A stretch of DNA of 64,000 bases, from assembly GCF_024807655.1 (NCBI RefSeq), contig NZ_JANUCR010000005.1:40847-104846 (forward strand), in the 5' to 3' direction. The notes under the pieces were generated by a model. It made no database searches, was not told where the DNA came from, and saw nothing but the letters and a program-made list of their open reading frames with translations. Origin of the DNA: Methanococcus voltae. Its GTDB lineage: Archaea > AGJL01 > Methanococci > Methanococcales > Methanococcaceae. This document shows, piece by piece, positions 38,136 to 48,153 of this stretch. Every line of letters begins with the position of its first letter. Position 1 is the stretch's first letter. The position numbers and the translations under genes are program-made.

Positions 38136-38576
38136 TTATGCAAGTTTCTGTTCAGAATTTTGTTCTGAATCTATTGAAGTTATGTAAATCTCCCCAGTTT
38201 GCATAATAGTAACGATAAATGGCTCTTTTACAAACCTATTTCTTATATATTTTTTAGCATTTTGATTTATAAATTCCATGATTTCCAAAGAAGTGTATCG
38301 TACATGAATCTCATCGTCGTCAGATTTTGAAAATACGATTTTAGGTATTTCAAAAACGTCTGTACCTTCAGGAATTATTATTCTCGATGGTGCGATTATA
38401 TCACTGTAAATACTTAGCGTATTCCGTGCTTTTTCGACATTTTCCTTAGCTCTTTTTTCAATCATACTAATGTTTGCTCTACTTGTACCCATCTTTTTTG
38501 CTATTTCGTCTTGAGTATGTCCTTTTTTCCGTAAATCCAATACTTTTATTTGAACTTCTGTTAAAAATGATTCCAT
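38136..38576 (-). CDS. Tfx-family DNA-binding transcriptional regulator
   Basis: A 146-residue archaeal regulator. The N-terminal helix-turn-helix reads [43 protein letters not shown]. The C-terminal half ([21 protein letters not shown]) is typical of the Tfx family. In Methanothermobacter Tfx binds downstream of the fmdECB promoter of molybdenum formylmethanofuran dehydrogenase (family knowledge). No fwd or fmd operon is in this window, so the target here is unknown. It probably lies in one transcript with pelota. Confidence 0.9.
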   Translation of the reverse strand: MESFLTEVQIKVLDLRKKGHTQDEIAKKMGTSRANISMIEKRAKENVEKARNTLSIYSDIIAPSRIIIPEGTDVFEIPKIVFSKSDDDEIHVRYTSLEIMEFINQNAKKYIRNRFVKEPFIVTIMQTGEIYITSIDSEQNSEQKLA

Positions 38577-38882
38577 AGTACCACATTATCCCCATTTCTC
38601 GATATTTAACTTAATATGTAAATTAGATGTTAATTTTAATTATCTTGCATCTAAAAGTATGACTTTATTTAATAGCCATTAAATTTTAAAAACATAATTA
38701 CATATATACAACTGTAATTATTTAAATGTTAACTATTTCTAATTACCATATTTTTCCCAAAAATAAATACTATCAAAATATTGTATTGTCCAATAGTTTA
38801 AAAAATAAAACTAAAATTAAAACTAAAATCAAAAAGACTTAAACTAAAAAAAATAAAAAATAAGTAATAAATAACTAAGTAA
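38577..38882. other. Intergenic region between tfx and rio2
   Basis: AT-rich. It contains the likely tfx promoter on the minus strand and adenine-rich runs downstream of rio2. No gene is recognised. Confidence 0.55.
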
Positions 38883-39800
38883 TTAATTAATTATATAATC
38901 ATATATTGTATCTAAATCCCTTTTAATATTGTATTTTTTGAAATAACGTAATAAATTACCGAGGTCTCTTTTTAAATAGGATTCAGCATCATATTCTACT
39001 TCTTTTGAGGTAATTTTTTCCAACTTAAATTTATTTTCATTTAACTCAATAACCTGAGGCCAATCTATTATTACAAAATCACCTTCGTTATTAATCAATA
39101 TATTAAATTCACTCAAATCTCCGTGAATATATCCCAATTTATAAGCTTTTTTAACTTCTTCTATTATTTCATTAAATAATTCCTCAGGATTTACACCCAA
39201 ATTCAATAAATTAGCTTTTTTTAAGTCCGTACCTTCAATTTTACCCATTAAAATTGTATGTCTATTATTTGCAATAGGTTCGGGAACTTTAACTATAGGA
39301 TATAGTGCAGTTAATATTTCGAACTCTTTTTCGGCAGCTAAACGTGAAGAATAAAGCCAACTTATATGTCGCTTGTCTGCAAGGTAATTTCTGTACCTTT
39401 TCCCCATTGTGAAGCAAGTTCTACCGTGTTTATGAAATTTTAATACTGCATTTCTATTATCCGGTAATAAAACATTATATACATCCCCTTCCTTTCCAAC
39501 ACCAACTTTACCGCCCATACCTACGATTAAATCTTTTTTAGAATAAGTGTCAAGAGCTAAAGCATCATAACCCCAATGAGATACCCTGTACCCATATTGC
39601 GAAGTATTTAACATTTTTATGCGTACCAATCTTGAAATACGGTACGAAACTTCATTTTGATTTAATTTAGCCTTTTTAACAATTTCTTGAATTGGTACCC
39701 ATTCGTGATTCTTAAGACATATTTCAACAATCCTCAGTATTCTCCAATCCAAATCTTCCATATTTTTCATATAAATCAGTAATTTATCGATAATCCACAC
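38883..39800 (-). CDS. rio2: RIO2-type atypical serine protein kinase
   Basis: Kinase/ATPase of small ribosomal subunit maturation. The 305 residues have the Rio2 winged helix at the N-terminus (WRILRIVEICLKNHEWVPIQEIV...), then the flexible loop GGKVGVGKEGDVYNVLL, the ATP lysine in NAVLKFHKHGRTCF, the catalytic HGDLSEFNILI and the metal-binding IIDWPQV. The start is uncertain. GTG 39800 lies inside GAGGTGTGG, which looks like a ribosome site itself. In-frame ATT 39794 or ATG 39770 are alternatives that keep the whole domain. Confidence 0.92.
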   Translation of the reverse strand: MWIIDKLLIYMKNMEDLDWRILRIVEICLKNHEWVPIQEIVKKAKLNQNEVSYRISRLVRIKMLNTSQYGYRVSHWGYDALALDTYSKKDLIVGMGGKVGVGKEGDVYNVLLPDNRNAVLKFHKHGRTCFTMGKRYRNYLADKRHISWLYSSRLAAEKEFEILTALYPIVKVPEPIANNRHTILMGKIEGTDLKKANLLNLGVNPEELFNEIIEEVKKAYKLGYIHGDLSEFNILINNEGDFVIIDWPQVIELNENKFKLEKITSKEVEYDAESYLKRDLGNLLRYFKKYNIKRDLDTIYDYIIN

Positions 39801-40094
39801 CTCAAAATGTTTAAAATAACCAAAATATGGTCAATAGCTTAATTTTACAGTACAGTATAATTTAAGAAGTATAATTTAAGAAATATCTTAAGTAAATTTT
39901 CCATAAATTTGTAATATTTGATAACAAATAGTGTCGTTTACTATATATAGTCTTATCATATTTTCATAAAACTTAAATCTATTAATTAAAATTAATGGTT
40001 ATATATTTAAAATATGAACGTATAACCTATTTGCATATTTAAATAAAATTAAAAATTTAAAAAAATCAAAGATATAATATATTTTGGTGATAAT

Positions 40095-41219
40095 ATGGCT
40101 TCAAAATTTGGATTTATTTATACAGTGAGTAATGAATGGGATGAAATTAAAGAAACAGTTACAGATTCATTGGAAAGTTCTGTAAATTCAATAATAATAC
40201 CCAAAATAACGGATGAACAATTAAATACATTAAAAAAACTTGGTAAAATGAATATTATCTCAAAAAATCTTAATTCAGATATAATATTACTCGATAACGA
40301 TGATATAACGGAAAAACTTGAAGAAAATATCGAGATAATTTCAAATTTAAAAAAAGATGTCAATAAAAAAATTGCCATTTTAATTAAAATAATGTCAAAA
40401 AATGACGAAGTAATGGCCTCAGAATTAAGCAAAACTGGGTTAATTGATTATATAATACTTGAAGGTAAAGACTGGAATATAATTCCATTGGAAAATTTAA
40501 TCGCTGATTTATTCACTACAAAAATAGAAATAGTTTCATTGGCAAAAGGTGTCAAAGATGCCGAAGTTGCTTATGAAATCCTTGAAAAAGGGGTCGATGG
40601 CGTAGCTTTAGCTTCCGAGGATATTAACGAAATCAAAAAATTTTCAGAATTAATCTCAAAATTGAACTCTCCAAACTTGAAAATGGATATTGCTACAGTT
40701 AAAAAAGTTGAACCAATCGGTAGTGGAGATAGAGTTTGTATCGATACTTGTTCCATGTTAAATATTGGCGAAGGTATGCTAATTGGTTCATACTCAAAAG
40801 CGTTATTTTTAGTGCATGCTGAGAGTGTTGAAAATGAATATGTGGCCACGAGACCTTTCCGAGTTAATGCAGGACCAGTTCATGCATACGTACTATGCCC
40901 AAACAACAAAACAAAATACCTTAGCGACTTAAAAGCGGGAGACAAGGTTCTTGCCGTAAGTTCCAAAGGTGAAACAAGAGAAGTTATAGTAGGTAGGGCA
41001 AAAATCGAGAAAAGGCCACTTTATCTTTTAGAAGCCGATTACAAAGGAGAAACATTACGAACCATATTACAAAATGCTGAAACCATTAGGTTAGTAAATG
41101 AAAAAGGTAAAGATATATCTATTGTAAATTTAAAAGAAGGCGACAAAATCCTTGTAAAAATAGAAGATAAAGCAAGACATTTTGGAATGTCAATTGAAGA
41201 AACCATCATCGAAAAATAA
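40095..41219 (+). CDS. aroB': 3-dehydroquinate synthase II (archaeal AroB')
   Basis: Converts 2-amino-3,7-dideoxy-D-threo-hept-6-ulosonate to 3-dehydroquinate by NAD-dependent oxidative deamination and cyclisation, the archaeal entry to aromatic amino acids. The 374 residues include the family segments GDRVCIDTCSMLNIGEGMLIGSYSKALFLVHAE, FRVNAGPVHAYVL and GRAKIEKRPLYLLEA. It is unrelated to bacterial AroB. The ATG follows GGTGATAAT. Its partner AroA' (ADH synthase) is not in this window. Confidence 0.95.
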   Translation: MASKFGFIYTVSNEWDEIKETVTDSLESSVNSIIIPKITDEQLNTLKKLGKMNIISKNLNSDIILLDNDDITEKLEENIEIISNLKKDVNKKIAILIKIMSKNDEVMASELSKTGLIDYIILEGKDWNIIPLENLIADLFTTKIEIVSLAKGVKDAEVAYEILEKGVDGVALASEDINEIKKFSELISKLNSPNLKMDIATVKKVEPIGSGDRVCIDTCSMLNIGEGMLIGSYSKALFLVHAESVENEYVATRPFRVNAGPVHAYVLCPNNKTKYLSDLKAGDKVLAVSSKGETREVIVGRAKIEKRPLYLLEADYKGETLRTILQNAETIRLVNEKGKDISIVNLKEGDKILVKIEDKARHFGMSIEETIIEK

Positions 41220-41402
41220 AATCAACATATATCAATTATAAATAATATAACATTCTAATCTATTTTTTTATACTCTTATGATTATTAGTATTATTAAGAA
41301 ATTAGTATACCATAAGATTAATAGTTTATTTTAATACTAATTACAATCTAAATGTTTAAATTATAAAGTTATTCAAATTACGACATTTTTATAAGTGATA
41401 TT

Positions 41403-42620
41403 ATGAAATTAAGGCAAAAACCAGAAGATTTTAAAGTTCAAGAGCTTTTAAATTTAGAAAATATTTTGGTTAAAGAAGATTCTTCTGAAAAAAATTATAA
41501 AATATATGAATTATGCAAAAAAAATATGGAAAATTTAAAAGCTATATCATATATATCAAAATCTCAAGAAATACCTTTAAAAGAGATAGGATATTGCGGT
41601 TTGAAAGATAGACACGCTATCACTAAACAATATATATCGATACCGGAAGAATACGAAATAAATATAAAGGAAAATAATTTAAAATTAACATTTATTGGAT
41701 ATTCTTCTGAAAAGTTAACAATAGGGGATTTAATTGGCAATGAATTTGAAATAACAATTAGAAATATAGATAAAACTTATTTCTTAGATATTGCAGAAAA
41801 CATAAGAAATTTAGAGCAGGGTGTTCCAAATTATTTTGATAATCAGCGATTTGGTAGTGTTTTTGAAGGTAAATTTATTGCAGAATATATGTTAAAAAAT
41901 AACTTTGAAGAAATATTTAAAATATTGTTAACGAAATACGGAAAAAGTGAAAATAAAACAATAAAAGATTTAAAAAGATATATTGCTAAAAATTGGGGTG
42001 ATTGGGAAAAATGCTATCAATATCTATCAGAAAATAATATAAAGTCTAAAATGTATATAAATGTATTAAAAAAGCTTAAAAATACTGGTAAATATAAAGA
42101 AGCATACAAATATATTGACGTTAGATTAAATGACCTATTTATAGCAGCATATCAGAGTTATTTATGGAATGAATCTGTTAAAGAATATTTAAAAAGCGTA
42201 TTGCCTGTAGAAAATAGAATATATATTGATTATGATTGTGGTTCATTATTATATTATTCAAAAATTGATAAAAAATTATTCGAAGAATTAAAAATTAAAG
42301 AAATGCCACTTTTGTATGATAAATTAGATAAAAACTTATTGGAAATTGATGAAGAACTTGTAAATGCGATAAATATAGTTTTAAAAAGAAATAAACTTAA
42401 ATTTAAAGATTTTTCAGATGACAATTTAATTAAAGGTAAATTTAGAAACTTTAACAGACCTATTTTAAATATTCCTGAAAATTTAGAATATGGCAAATTC
42501 AAATCTGATGAATTAAATAACGGAAAATATAAAATTACCATAAAATTTAGCCTAAAAAAAGGTTCTTACGCAACCGGAATTATAAAAGGAGTATTCAATA
42601 GCGTTAAATATAAAAAATAG
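41403..42620 (+). CDS. truD: tRNA pseudouridine(13) synthase TruD
   Basis: Forms pseudouridine at position 13 of tRNA. The 405 residues start with PEDFKVQE and carry the catalytic D69 in GYCGLKDRHAITKQYISIP, then GVPNYFDNQRFG and AAYQSYLWNESV. An inserted TRUD subdomain lies in the middle. The protein is rich in Lys, Asn and Ile, following the base composition. The ATG follows GTGATATT. The gene stands alone between convergent and same-strand neighbours. Confidence 0.95.
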   Translation: MKLRQKPEDFKVQELLNLENILVKEDSSEKNYKIYELCKKNMENLKAISYISKSQEIPLKEIGYCGLKDRHAITKQYISIPEEYEINIKENNLKLTFIGYSSEKLTIGDLIGNEFEITIRNIDKTYFLDIAENIRNLEQGVPNYFDNQRFGSVFEGKFIAEYMLKNNFEEIFKILLTKYGKSENKTIKDLKRYIAKNWGDWEKCYQYLSENNIKSKMYINVLKKLKNTGKYKEAYKYIDVRLNDLFIAAYQSYLWNESVKEYLKSVLPVENRIYIDYDCGSLLYYSKIDKKLFEELKIKEMPLLYDKLDKNLLEIDEELVNAINIVLKRNKLKFKDFSDDNLIKGKFRNFNRPILNIPENLEYGKFKSDELNNGKYKITIKFSLKKGSYATGIIKGVFNSVKYKK

Positions 42621-42665
42621 AAAAATTGCAAAAATCAAAGTATGTTAAAAAAATAATATAAAATA

Positions 42666-44123
42666 TTACAATTTATAATTAATTAAATTAAATTCTACAT
42701 CTTCTATTTTAGAATATTTTTCAGAAATAGCTGTTTCATAATCATTTATTTTTGAATTAAAATGATTAATTGCTCTTTCAAGTTCGTTAGGTGCTGGTCC
42801 ACCCATTGCTTTCCTAAGTTTCACATTTTCCATTGGATTTAATGCTTTTTTAATAGATTCTTCGCTCAAATTTAAATCATATTTAGATAGTGTTTCAGAA
42901 ATAATGTTGGAAATTGGAACATTTTGCTCGATAGAATCTTTTACGAGCTCCCCTACGATTCCGTGTGCCATTCTAAATGCAATACCGCATTCACGAACTA
43001 AAGTATCGGCTAATTCAGTTGCTGTAGAATAATTTTCAGTTGCTAATTTTTCCATTTTTTCAGCATTAACTTTTAAAGTAGAAACCATTCCTTCAACCAT
43101 ATGTAATGTTTCGAGGGCTGTTTCCGTTGTTTTCCAAAGGTGGGGGCTTATTTCTTGTAAATCTCTATTGTATGTATTTGGTAGTGCTTTTAATATTGTA
43201 AGTACAGATACTAATTCACCATTTAAAGTGGAAAGTTTTGCTCTTGAAATCTCTGCTACATCAGGATTTTTCTTTTGGGGCATTATTGAAGAGGTAGAAG
43301 TATACTCATTAGCTATTTCAATTGTTCCAAATTCACACGATGAAAATACAATCAATTCTTCGCAGATTTTACTTAAATTAGTACCTAGCATTGAAATATC
43401 AAACATTGTCTCAGCTATAAAGTCCCTTGAAGAAACACCATCCATTGAATTATGTATAATATCGTCAAAGCCAAGTAAATTTTTTGTTTTAATTCTATTT
43501 ATAGTAAATCCTGTTGTTGCCATCGCCCCCGAACCCAAAGGACAAATATTTACACGTTTGTAAGTGTCCAAAAATCTTAAAATATCTCTTTCTATTGCTG
43601 AAACGTGGCTAAGCATTTGATGACCAAAAGTAACAGGTTGAGCTTGTTGTAAATGAGTATATCCAACTGAAAGAGTGTTTTTATTATTTTCTGCCAATTT
43701 TATAAGACTTTTATTTAATTTTAAAATCATTGCCAATATTTCAAGGATTTTTTTTCTTAAAGCCAATCTTAAATCAGTTGCAACTTCGTCGTTCCTACTT
43801 CTTCCCGTGTGCATTCTACCCGCTATATCTTCCCCTACCTTTTTAATTAGTTCATTTTCAATAACCATATGAATATCATCGAGTGAAGGGTCTAAATCTA
43901 GGTTTTGCATCCCCTTTGATAAAATATTTTTCAATTCTTCGATAATTATTAACCCATATTCTTTTGAAATAATATTTTGCTCAGTTAACATTATTGTATG
44001 TGCAATATCACAATAAATATCGCTTTCAAATATCTCTTTATCAAATTCCAAACTGGTTGTATATTTCATTACATCTTCATTTACATTACTTCCCAGTCTT
44101 CCCCTTCTAAGTATGTTTTTCAT
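42666..44123 (-). CDS. argH: Argininosuccinate lyase
   Basis: Cleaves argininosuccinate to arginine and fumarate. The 485 residues show LRRGRLG at the N-terminus, GRMHTGRSRNDEVATDLRLALR, HLQQAQPVTFGHQ, GSGAMATTGF, and the fumarase-superfamily signature SSIMPQKKNPD. ATG 44123 has GGTGA six nt upstream. The in-frame ATG at 44138 would place that site inside the gene. It pairs functionally with argG at 28127. The upstream region holds a 14-bp palindrome (tatatagctatata) near 44226. Confidence 0.97.
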   Translation of the reverse strand: MKNILRRGRLGSNVNEDVMKYTTSLEFDKEIFESDIYCDIAHTIMLTEQNIISKEYGLIIIEELKNILSKGMQNLDLDPSLDDIHMVIENELIKKVGEDIAGRMHTGRSRNDEVATDLRLALRKKILEILAMILKLNKSLIKLAENNKNTLSVGYTHLQQAQPVTFGHQMLSHVSAIERDILRFLDTYKRVNICPLGSGAMATTGFTINRIKTKNLLGFDDIIHNSMDGVSSRDFIAETMFDISMLGTNLSKICEELIVFSSCEFGTIEIANEYTSTSSIMPQKKNPDVAEISRAKLSTLNGELVSVLTILKALPNTYNRDLQEISPHLWKTTETALETLHMVEGMVSTLKVNAEKMEKLATENYSTATELADTLVRECGIAFRMAHGIVGELVKDSIEQNVPISNIISETLSKYDLNLSEESIKKALNPMENVKLRKAMGGPAPNELERAINHFNSKINDYETAISEKYSKIEDVEFNLINYKL

Positions 44124-44367
44124 AAATTTCACCATCAAATCAATATCGAAAATATTTAAATTAATTTAATAAATTATACGTAATAATTAATATATAGACT
44201 ATATAACATCTTAATTATATATTTATATAGCTATATAGTAATTATAAATATTAAAAAATTAATCGAATACATATTAATTGATATTATAAAATATATTATA
44301 AAATAGTGTGAAGTAATAATTAAATTATTAATTATTAATTAAATAAACAAATTAAATTATTAATATT

Positions 44368-44811
44368 TTAATTTCCTTTTAATTTTAAATCAGTTGCCAA
44401 AACTCCGATACATTTTTCTTTTACAATGCTGTGGTTATTTCGCAACATTAAATCTATAGCATTATCACTATCAGTACCTGGTTGCATCCAAAATATTCCA
44501 AAATCTCCGAAACCTATGGCTTTTTTAGCTTCTTCTTCCATATAGATAGGATTCCTAAATACGCATATAATGTCCAAATAGTCTACTTTATTCTTTAAAT
44601 CTTCCAAAGATTCATAAATAGGGTAATTTTCAAAATTCTGACCATTATATTTTGGATTTACAAGATACAAATCATAATTTAAATCAATCATAATTTTTGT
44701 AATTCTATTACTTACACGACGTTCGTCAAGGGAAACTCCAATAATGGCTATCTTTTTAGCATCTCTTAATACATCATAACTTTCTGATAAAGTTAATGCC
44801 TTTGCTTTCAC
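44368..44811 (-). CDS. CoA-binding domain protein (YccU-like)
   Basis: A 147-residue Rossmann-fold protein of the YccU/CoA-binding family: KKIAIIGVSLDERRVSNRITKIMIDLNYDLYLVNPKY is the nucleotide-binding start. YPIYESLEDLKNKVDYLDIICVFRNP and FGIFWMQPGTDSDNAI follow. The exact role is unknown; family members bind CoA. The start is GTG in AATGTGAAAGC, with GGGGTGAT at the proper distance. An overlapping ATG there is followed at once by a stop. It is divergent from the DNA methyltransferase, 64 nt away. Confidence 0.88.
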   Translation of the reverse strand: MKAKALTLSESYDVLRDAKKIAIIGVSLDERRVSNRITKIMIDLNYDLYLVNPKYNGQNFENYPIYESLEDLKNKVDYLDIICVFRNPIYMEEEAKKAIGFGDFGIFWMQPGTDSDNAIDLMLRNNHSIVKEKCIGVLATDLKLKGN

Positions 44812-44875
44812 ATTATCACCCCTATCTTAAAATATGTAAATACCATATTATAATTATTATGTATAAGGTGAAAAA

Positions 44876-46162
44876 ATGCTACCAAATGGTTTAAAAAAGG
44901 ATTCCCATTGTAAAAAAAAGGATAATGAAACTTCCAAAAACGAAAAAAACCATTTTACGTTTGTTGATTTATTTTGCGGGTGTGGGGGATTTTCACGAGG
45001 TTTTATAGATGAAGGATTTAACCCATTAGTTGCTATTGAAATTGAGGAAAACCCAGTTAGTTCTTATGCTTTAAATTTTAATGGAAAAATATATGAAAAA
45101 ATCTATAAAAATGGGCAGTATAATTATATTTTAAAAGAAAATTACTTTAAACTTGAAGATTTTATGTCTAAGGAAGAAATAGATTTTTTTAAAAAAATAA
45201 ATAATTACGATAAATTAAGTCCTATTATATTAAATGAAGATATTCGTGAAATTCATTCTTTAGATATTTTAAAATTTATCGATGATAAAAATGACAATAA
45301 TTTAGGTAATATACGCAGTTTAAGTAGTAATAATATAGACTTATTAATTGGAGGTCCCCCTTGTGAAGGATATACTGGTGCAAATCCGAAAAGGCTAAAG
45401 AATCCGTATGATAGACTATATAGTGATGAATTAGGTAGATTGGTTTTAGAATACATCAGAATCGTAGGGGACTTAAAACCTAAAGTTTTTGTTATGGAAA
45501 ATGTCCCCGGGATGCTTAATTGGCAACTATGGGAATGTATAGAGCAGGAATTTGCAAAGGTAGGATATAATGAAATATATTTCCACGTATTCAATGCGGA
45601 AAACTTTGGAAATCCATCAGTTAGAAAAAGAATAATTGTATCAAATATAAAACTAAATCCCGAATGGTCGGAACATAAAAACATAGTTCGAGATATATTA
45701 GAAGATGAATATACATTTAAAACTATTAAAAACGTTGAAAAATTAGAAAAAAATGAAAAATCTGAAGAAACCCAAAAATTTAGGGTAAATGAATTAAATT
45801 TAAACAAGGAACAATATCCATTGGCCGAAAGAATTTCAAAAAAATTAAAAGATACTAAAGTAGGCTCTGGTGCAGTTAAATTTAAAGCTTCAAAGGGTAA
45901 TTTAGAAAATTACATATTAATTAACGAAAATGATGTTTCAGATACAGTTATGGGTCAGCGTAGGTTTATACATCCCAATAAACAGCGTTTATTAACCGTC
46001 CGGGAACAAGCTCGGCTTATGGGGTATCCAAACCACCATATATTGGCCGGTGGACTAACATCAACATACAACCAAATTGGAGAAAGTGTACCGCCCACAT
46101 TGTCAAATGCCATTGCTAAAGAAGTTTATAAATACTTAAAAAGCTTAGAAGTAGATAAATAA
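44876..46162 (+). CDS. C5-cytosine DNA methyltransferase, no partner nuclease seen
   Basis: Transfers methyl from SAM to cytosine C5 in DNA. The 428 residues contain motif I FVDLFCGCGGFSRGF (residues 30-44), motif IV GGPPCEGYT with catalytic C163, motif VI FVMENVPGML, motif VIII SVRKRIIVS, and motif X QIGESVPPTLSNAIAKEV. The region between motifs I and IV is longer than usual and carries a Lys/Asn-rich insert. The segment after motif VIII that should recognise the target is only about 90 residues. No restriction endonuclease gene is adjacent, so it is probably solitary. The target sequence is unknown. Confidence 0.9.
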   Translation: MLPNGLKKDSHCKKKDNETSKNEKNHFTFVDLFCGCGGFSRGFIDEGFNPLVAIEIEENPVSSYALNFNGKIYEKIYKNGQYNYILKENYFKLEDFMSKEEIDFFKKINNYDKLSPIILNEDIREIHSLDILKFIDDKNDNNLGNIRSLSSNNIDLLIGGPPCEGYTGANPKRLKNPYDRLYSDELGRLVLEYIRIVGDLKPKVFVMENVPGMLNWQLWECIEQEFAKVGYNEIYFHVFNAENFGNPSVRKRIIVSNIKLNPEWSEHKNIVRDILEDEYTFKTIKNVEKLEKNEKSEETQKFRVNELNLNKEQYPLAERISKKLKDTKVGSGAVKFKASKGNLENYILINENDVSDTVMGQRRFIHPNKQRLLTVREQARLMGYPNHHILAGGLTSTYNQIGESVPPTLSNAIAKEVYKYLKSLEVDK

Positions 46163-46240
46163 GGATATTAAAATTAATAGATAAGTATTGTATGATTAAT
46201 AAATTATTAATTGGTTAATATTTTTAAAAAAGGTGAAAAA

Positions 46241-46678
46241 ATGTATATTGCACTACATAACTCATTTAGCTCAAAACAAGTTGAAGAATTTGCAAAAGTA
46301 GTTTTTGGAATGGGATTGAATACTATAGTATTTACAAAAGCATCAAGTTCTGCTGCTCAGAATGGCATACCAATAGTTCAAAAAATGGCAATCAAAAATA
46401 ACAAAAATTTAGTATATTTGGAAGATATAAACGATGCTATAGAAATATTAAACCCTGAAAAAGTAATAATGATAACAAATAGTAATATAGGTAAAGAAAA
46501 ACTCAATTTTGAAGAAATTGGGGAAAAAGATTTAATTGTATTTTGTGGAAGTAACTCAGGTTTTAGCTTAAAAGAAATCGAATCTGCAAATGCCGAACCT
46601 AAACATCTCTTAGGCGTAAATATAGGCCCAATAGGAGAAGCTTCAATCCTTTTATATAATACTTTAAAGGACCAATAA
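46241..46678 (+). CDS. Archaeal SpoU-like protein of unknown function (COG4080 type)
   Basis: A 145-residue protein whose C-terminus (LIVFCGSNSGFSLKEIESANAEPKHLLGVNIGPIGEASILLYNTL) recalls the SAM-binding knot of SpoU/TrmH methyltransferases. The N-terminal half reads YIALHNSFSSKQVEEFAKVVFGMGLNTIVFTKA. Such archaeal proteins have been listed both as SpoU-like and as RecB-family nuclease; the sequence here favours the former. Catalytic residues of known SpoU enzymes are not obvious. ATG 46241 has GGTGA upstream. It lies between the C5 methyltransferase and priL. Confidence 0.6.
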   Translation: MYIALHNSFSSKQVEEFAKVVFGMGLNTIVFTKASSSAAQNGIPIVQKMAIKNNKNLVYLEDINDAIEILNPEKVIMITNSNIGKEKLNFEEIGEKDLIVFCGSNSGFSLKEIESANAEPKHLLGVNIGPIGEASILLYNTLKDQ

Positions 46679-46898
46679 TTAAAGTTTAATTTTAACATAC
46701 TCTTTATTTCTTACGTTTTTAATATTATTTTTTATTTTAAATAAGTTTAAAAAAATTATTGAATAATTTAAAATACTTTAAGATACTATTTATTATTAAT
46801 TTATAATTTATAAGTTATAACGAAGGGTTTATAAAAAATTTAAAATTAAATATAAAAGCGAAAAATAAAAGCTAAAAAGTAAAATAACAAGTGATTTG

Positions 46899-48077
46899 AT
46901 GTTCCTTGAAAAATTAAAAGAAGTTTCAAACTTAAATTTAATTGAAGAATTAGAAAAAAATGAAAACAAAAAGCTTATTCATTATCGACTTAAATCACTT
47001 TTTGAAACTAATTACGAAAATGATAAAAAACCCAAAAATTCCATTGATTTAAATAAAAATACATATTACGAATATATACAAGAATTCTACGATAATATAC
47101 ACCCTTACGATTGTTCAAAAGATATATTAATTAACTACCTTATTTTAATTATAATTTCATATAGTAAATATAATAATTATTATGTTAAAAAAATCTCTGA
47201 AGAATTAGCAGTACGAGAATTTAAACCTAAAATGTCAAGAGGCGGTTATGAAATAGACATTTGGACTTTTATTAAAATAGCGAGCAATTCTCATAATAAT
47301 GACCTACATTTAGAGCGTATGGATTTATCAAATAAAAAAGACGGTATTTATGTACACCTAACTGAAGAAATATATAAAACATACCTTTATGAAAAAATAA
47401 GGTTAGAGATGAAAGAAGCAGTTCAAAAAATAAAAGCTAAGAAAATCTCTGAAGATTTAAAAGCATTTTTTAAAGAATATGTGGATTTATCATTGAAAGA
47501 TGTAAAGATAGTATTTAATACAGATACGGGTATAAAAATAGAATACGAAGGATTTAATGGAGTTATACCAGAAGAATGGCATCCTCCTTGTATACGGGAA
47601 CTTTTAAATGATATATTAACAGGTGGCTCACCGTCCCACTATGCGAGACGTAGTTTTGTAGTTTATTGGTTTGTATCTCAAATGAATCCTAATGTACGAC
47701 CCTTAGAAGACGGAGAAATTTGTAATAAAAATGCTACAGATATTGCAAGCGAAGAAGACGTTGAAAAATTCATCGATGACTTAATAGCAATGTTTAGTAC
47801 CGTTGGAGATTTTGATACTCAAAAAACCAGATATTACATAAGCCATAACATTGGCTATAAAGTTACTGACCACATTACACATTGTGAATATTGTAAAAAT
47901 TGGAAAATTGACGGCGGTAAGGGATTAAACTACTATTGTAGACCAGATGATATTTGTAATTTAAAAGAAATCACTCATCCATTGGATTATCTTTGTTATA
48001 ATATCAATAAATATTCTAAAACTAAAGATAATGAAAAAAATAAAGATAATAAAAATAATGATGAATTAAAAAAATAA
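46899..48077 (+). CDS. priL: DNA primase large subunit PriL
   Basis: Regulatory, iron-sulfur subunit of the archaeal primase. The 392 residues have a helical N-terminal part and a C-terminal Fe-S domain. Candidate cluster cysteines lie in WHPPCIRELL, HCEYC, YYCRPDDIC and the later DYLCYN. GGSPSHYARRSFVVYWF matches the family core. The tail is Lys/Asn-rich. ATG 46899 is preferred over the adjacent TTG 46896; GTGAT lies 4 nt upstream. The DP1 gene follows about 75 nt later on the same strand, forming a replication pair. Confidence 0.92.
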   Translation: MFLEKLKEVSNLNLIEELEKNENKKLIHYRLKSLFETNYENDKKPKNSIDLNKNTYYEYIQEFYDNIHPYDCSKDILINYLILIIISYSKYNNYYVKKISEELAVREFKPKMSRGGYEIDIWTFIKIASNSHNNDLHLERMDLSNKKDGIYVHLTEEIYKTYLYEKIRLEMKEAVQKIKAKKISEDLKAFFKEYVDLSLKDVKIVFNTDTGIKIEYEGFNGVIPEEWHPPCIRELLNDILTGGSPSHYARRSFVVYWFVSQMNPNVRPLEDGEICNKNATDIASEEDVEKFIDDLIAMFSTVGDFDTQKTRYYISHNIGYKVTDHITHCEYCKNWKIDGGKGLNYYCRPDDICNLKEITHPLDYLCYNINKYSKTKDNEKNKDNKNNDELKK

Positions 48078-48153
48078 ATAGAGCATACCTAAATTGAAGG
48101 AAAATATATATTAGTAGATTATTAGTGATATATAATTATTAATGGGGCCAATT

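Noticed and set aside
43168..43563. 131-codon frame antisense to argH
   Set aside because: argH has its full set of signatures on the minus strand. The antisense frame has none.
44226..44239. 14-bp palindrome tatatagctatata upstream of argH
   Set aside because: It is mostly TATA-like sequence in a promoter region, so self-complementarity is expected. It is noted with argH but not claimed as an operator.
45253..45807. 184-codon frame antisense to the C5 methyltransferase
   Set aside because: It overlaps the catalytic motifs of a clear methyltransferase and reads as Phe/Ser-rich shadow sequence with no ribosome site.
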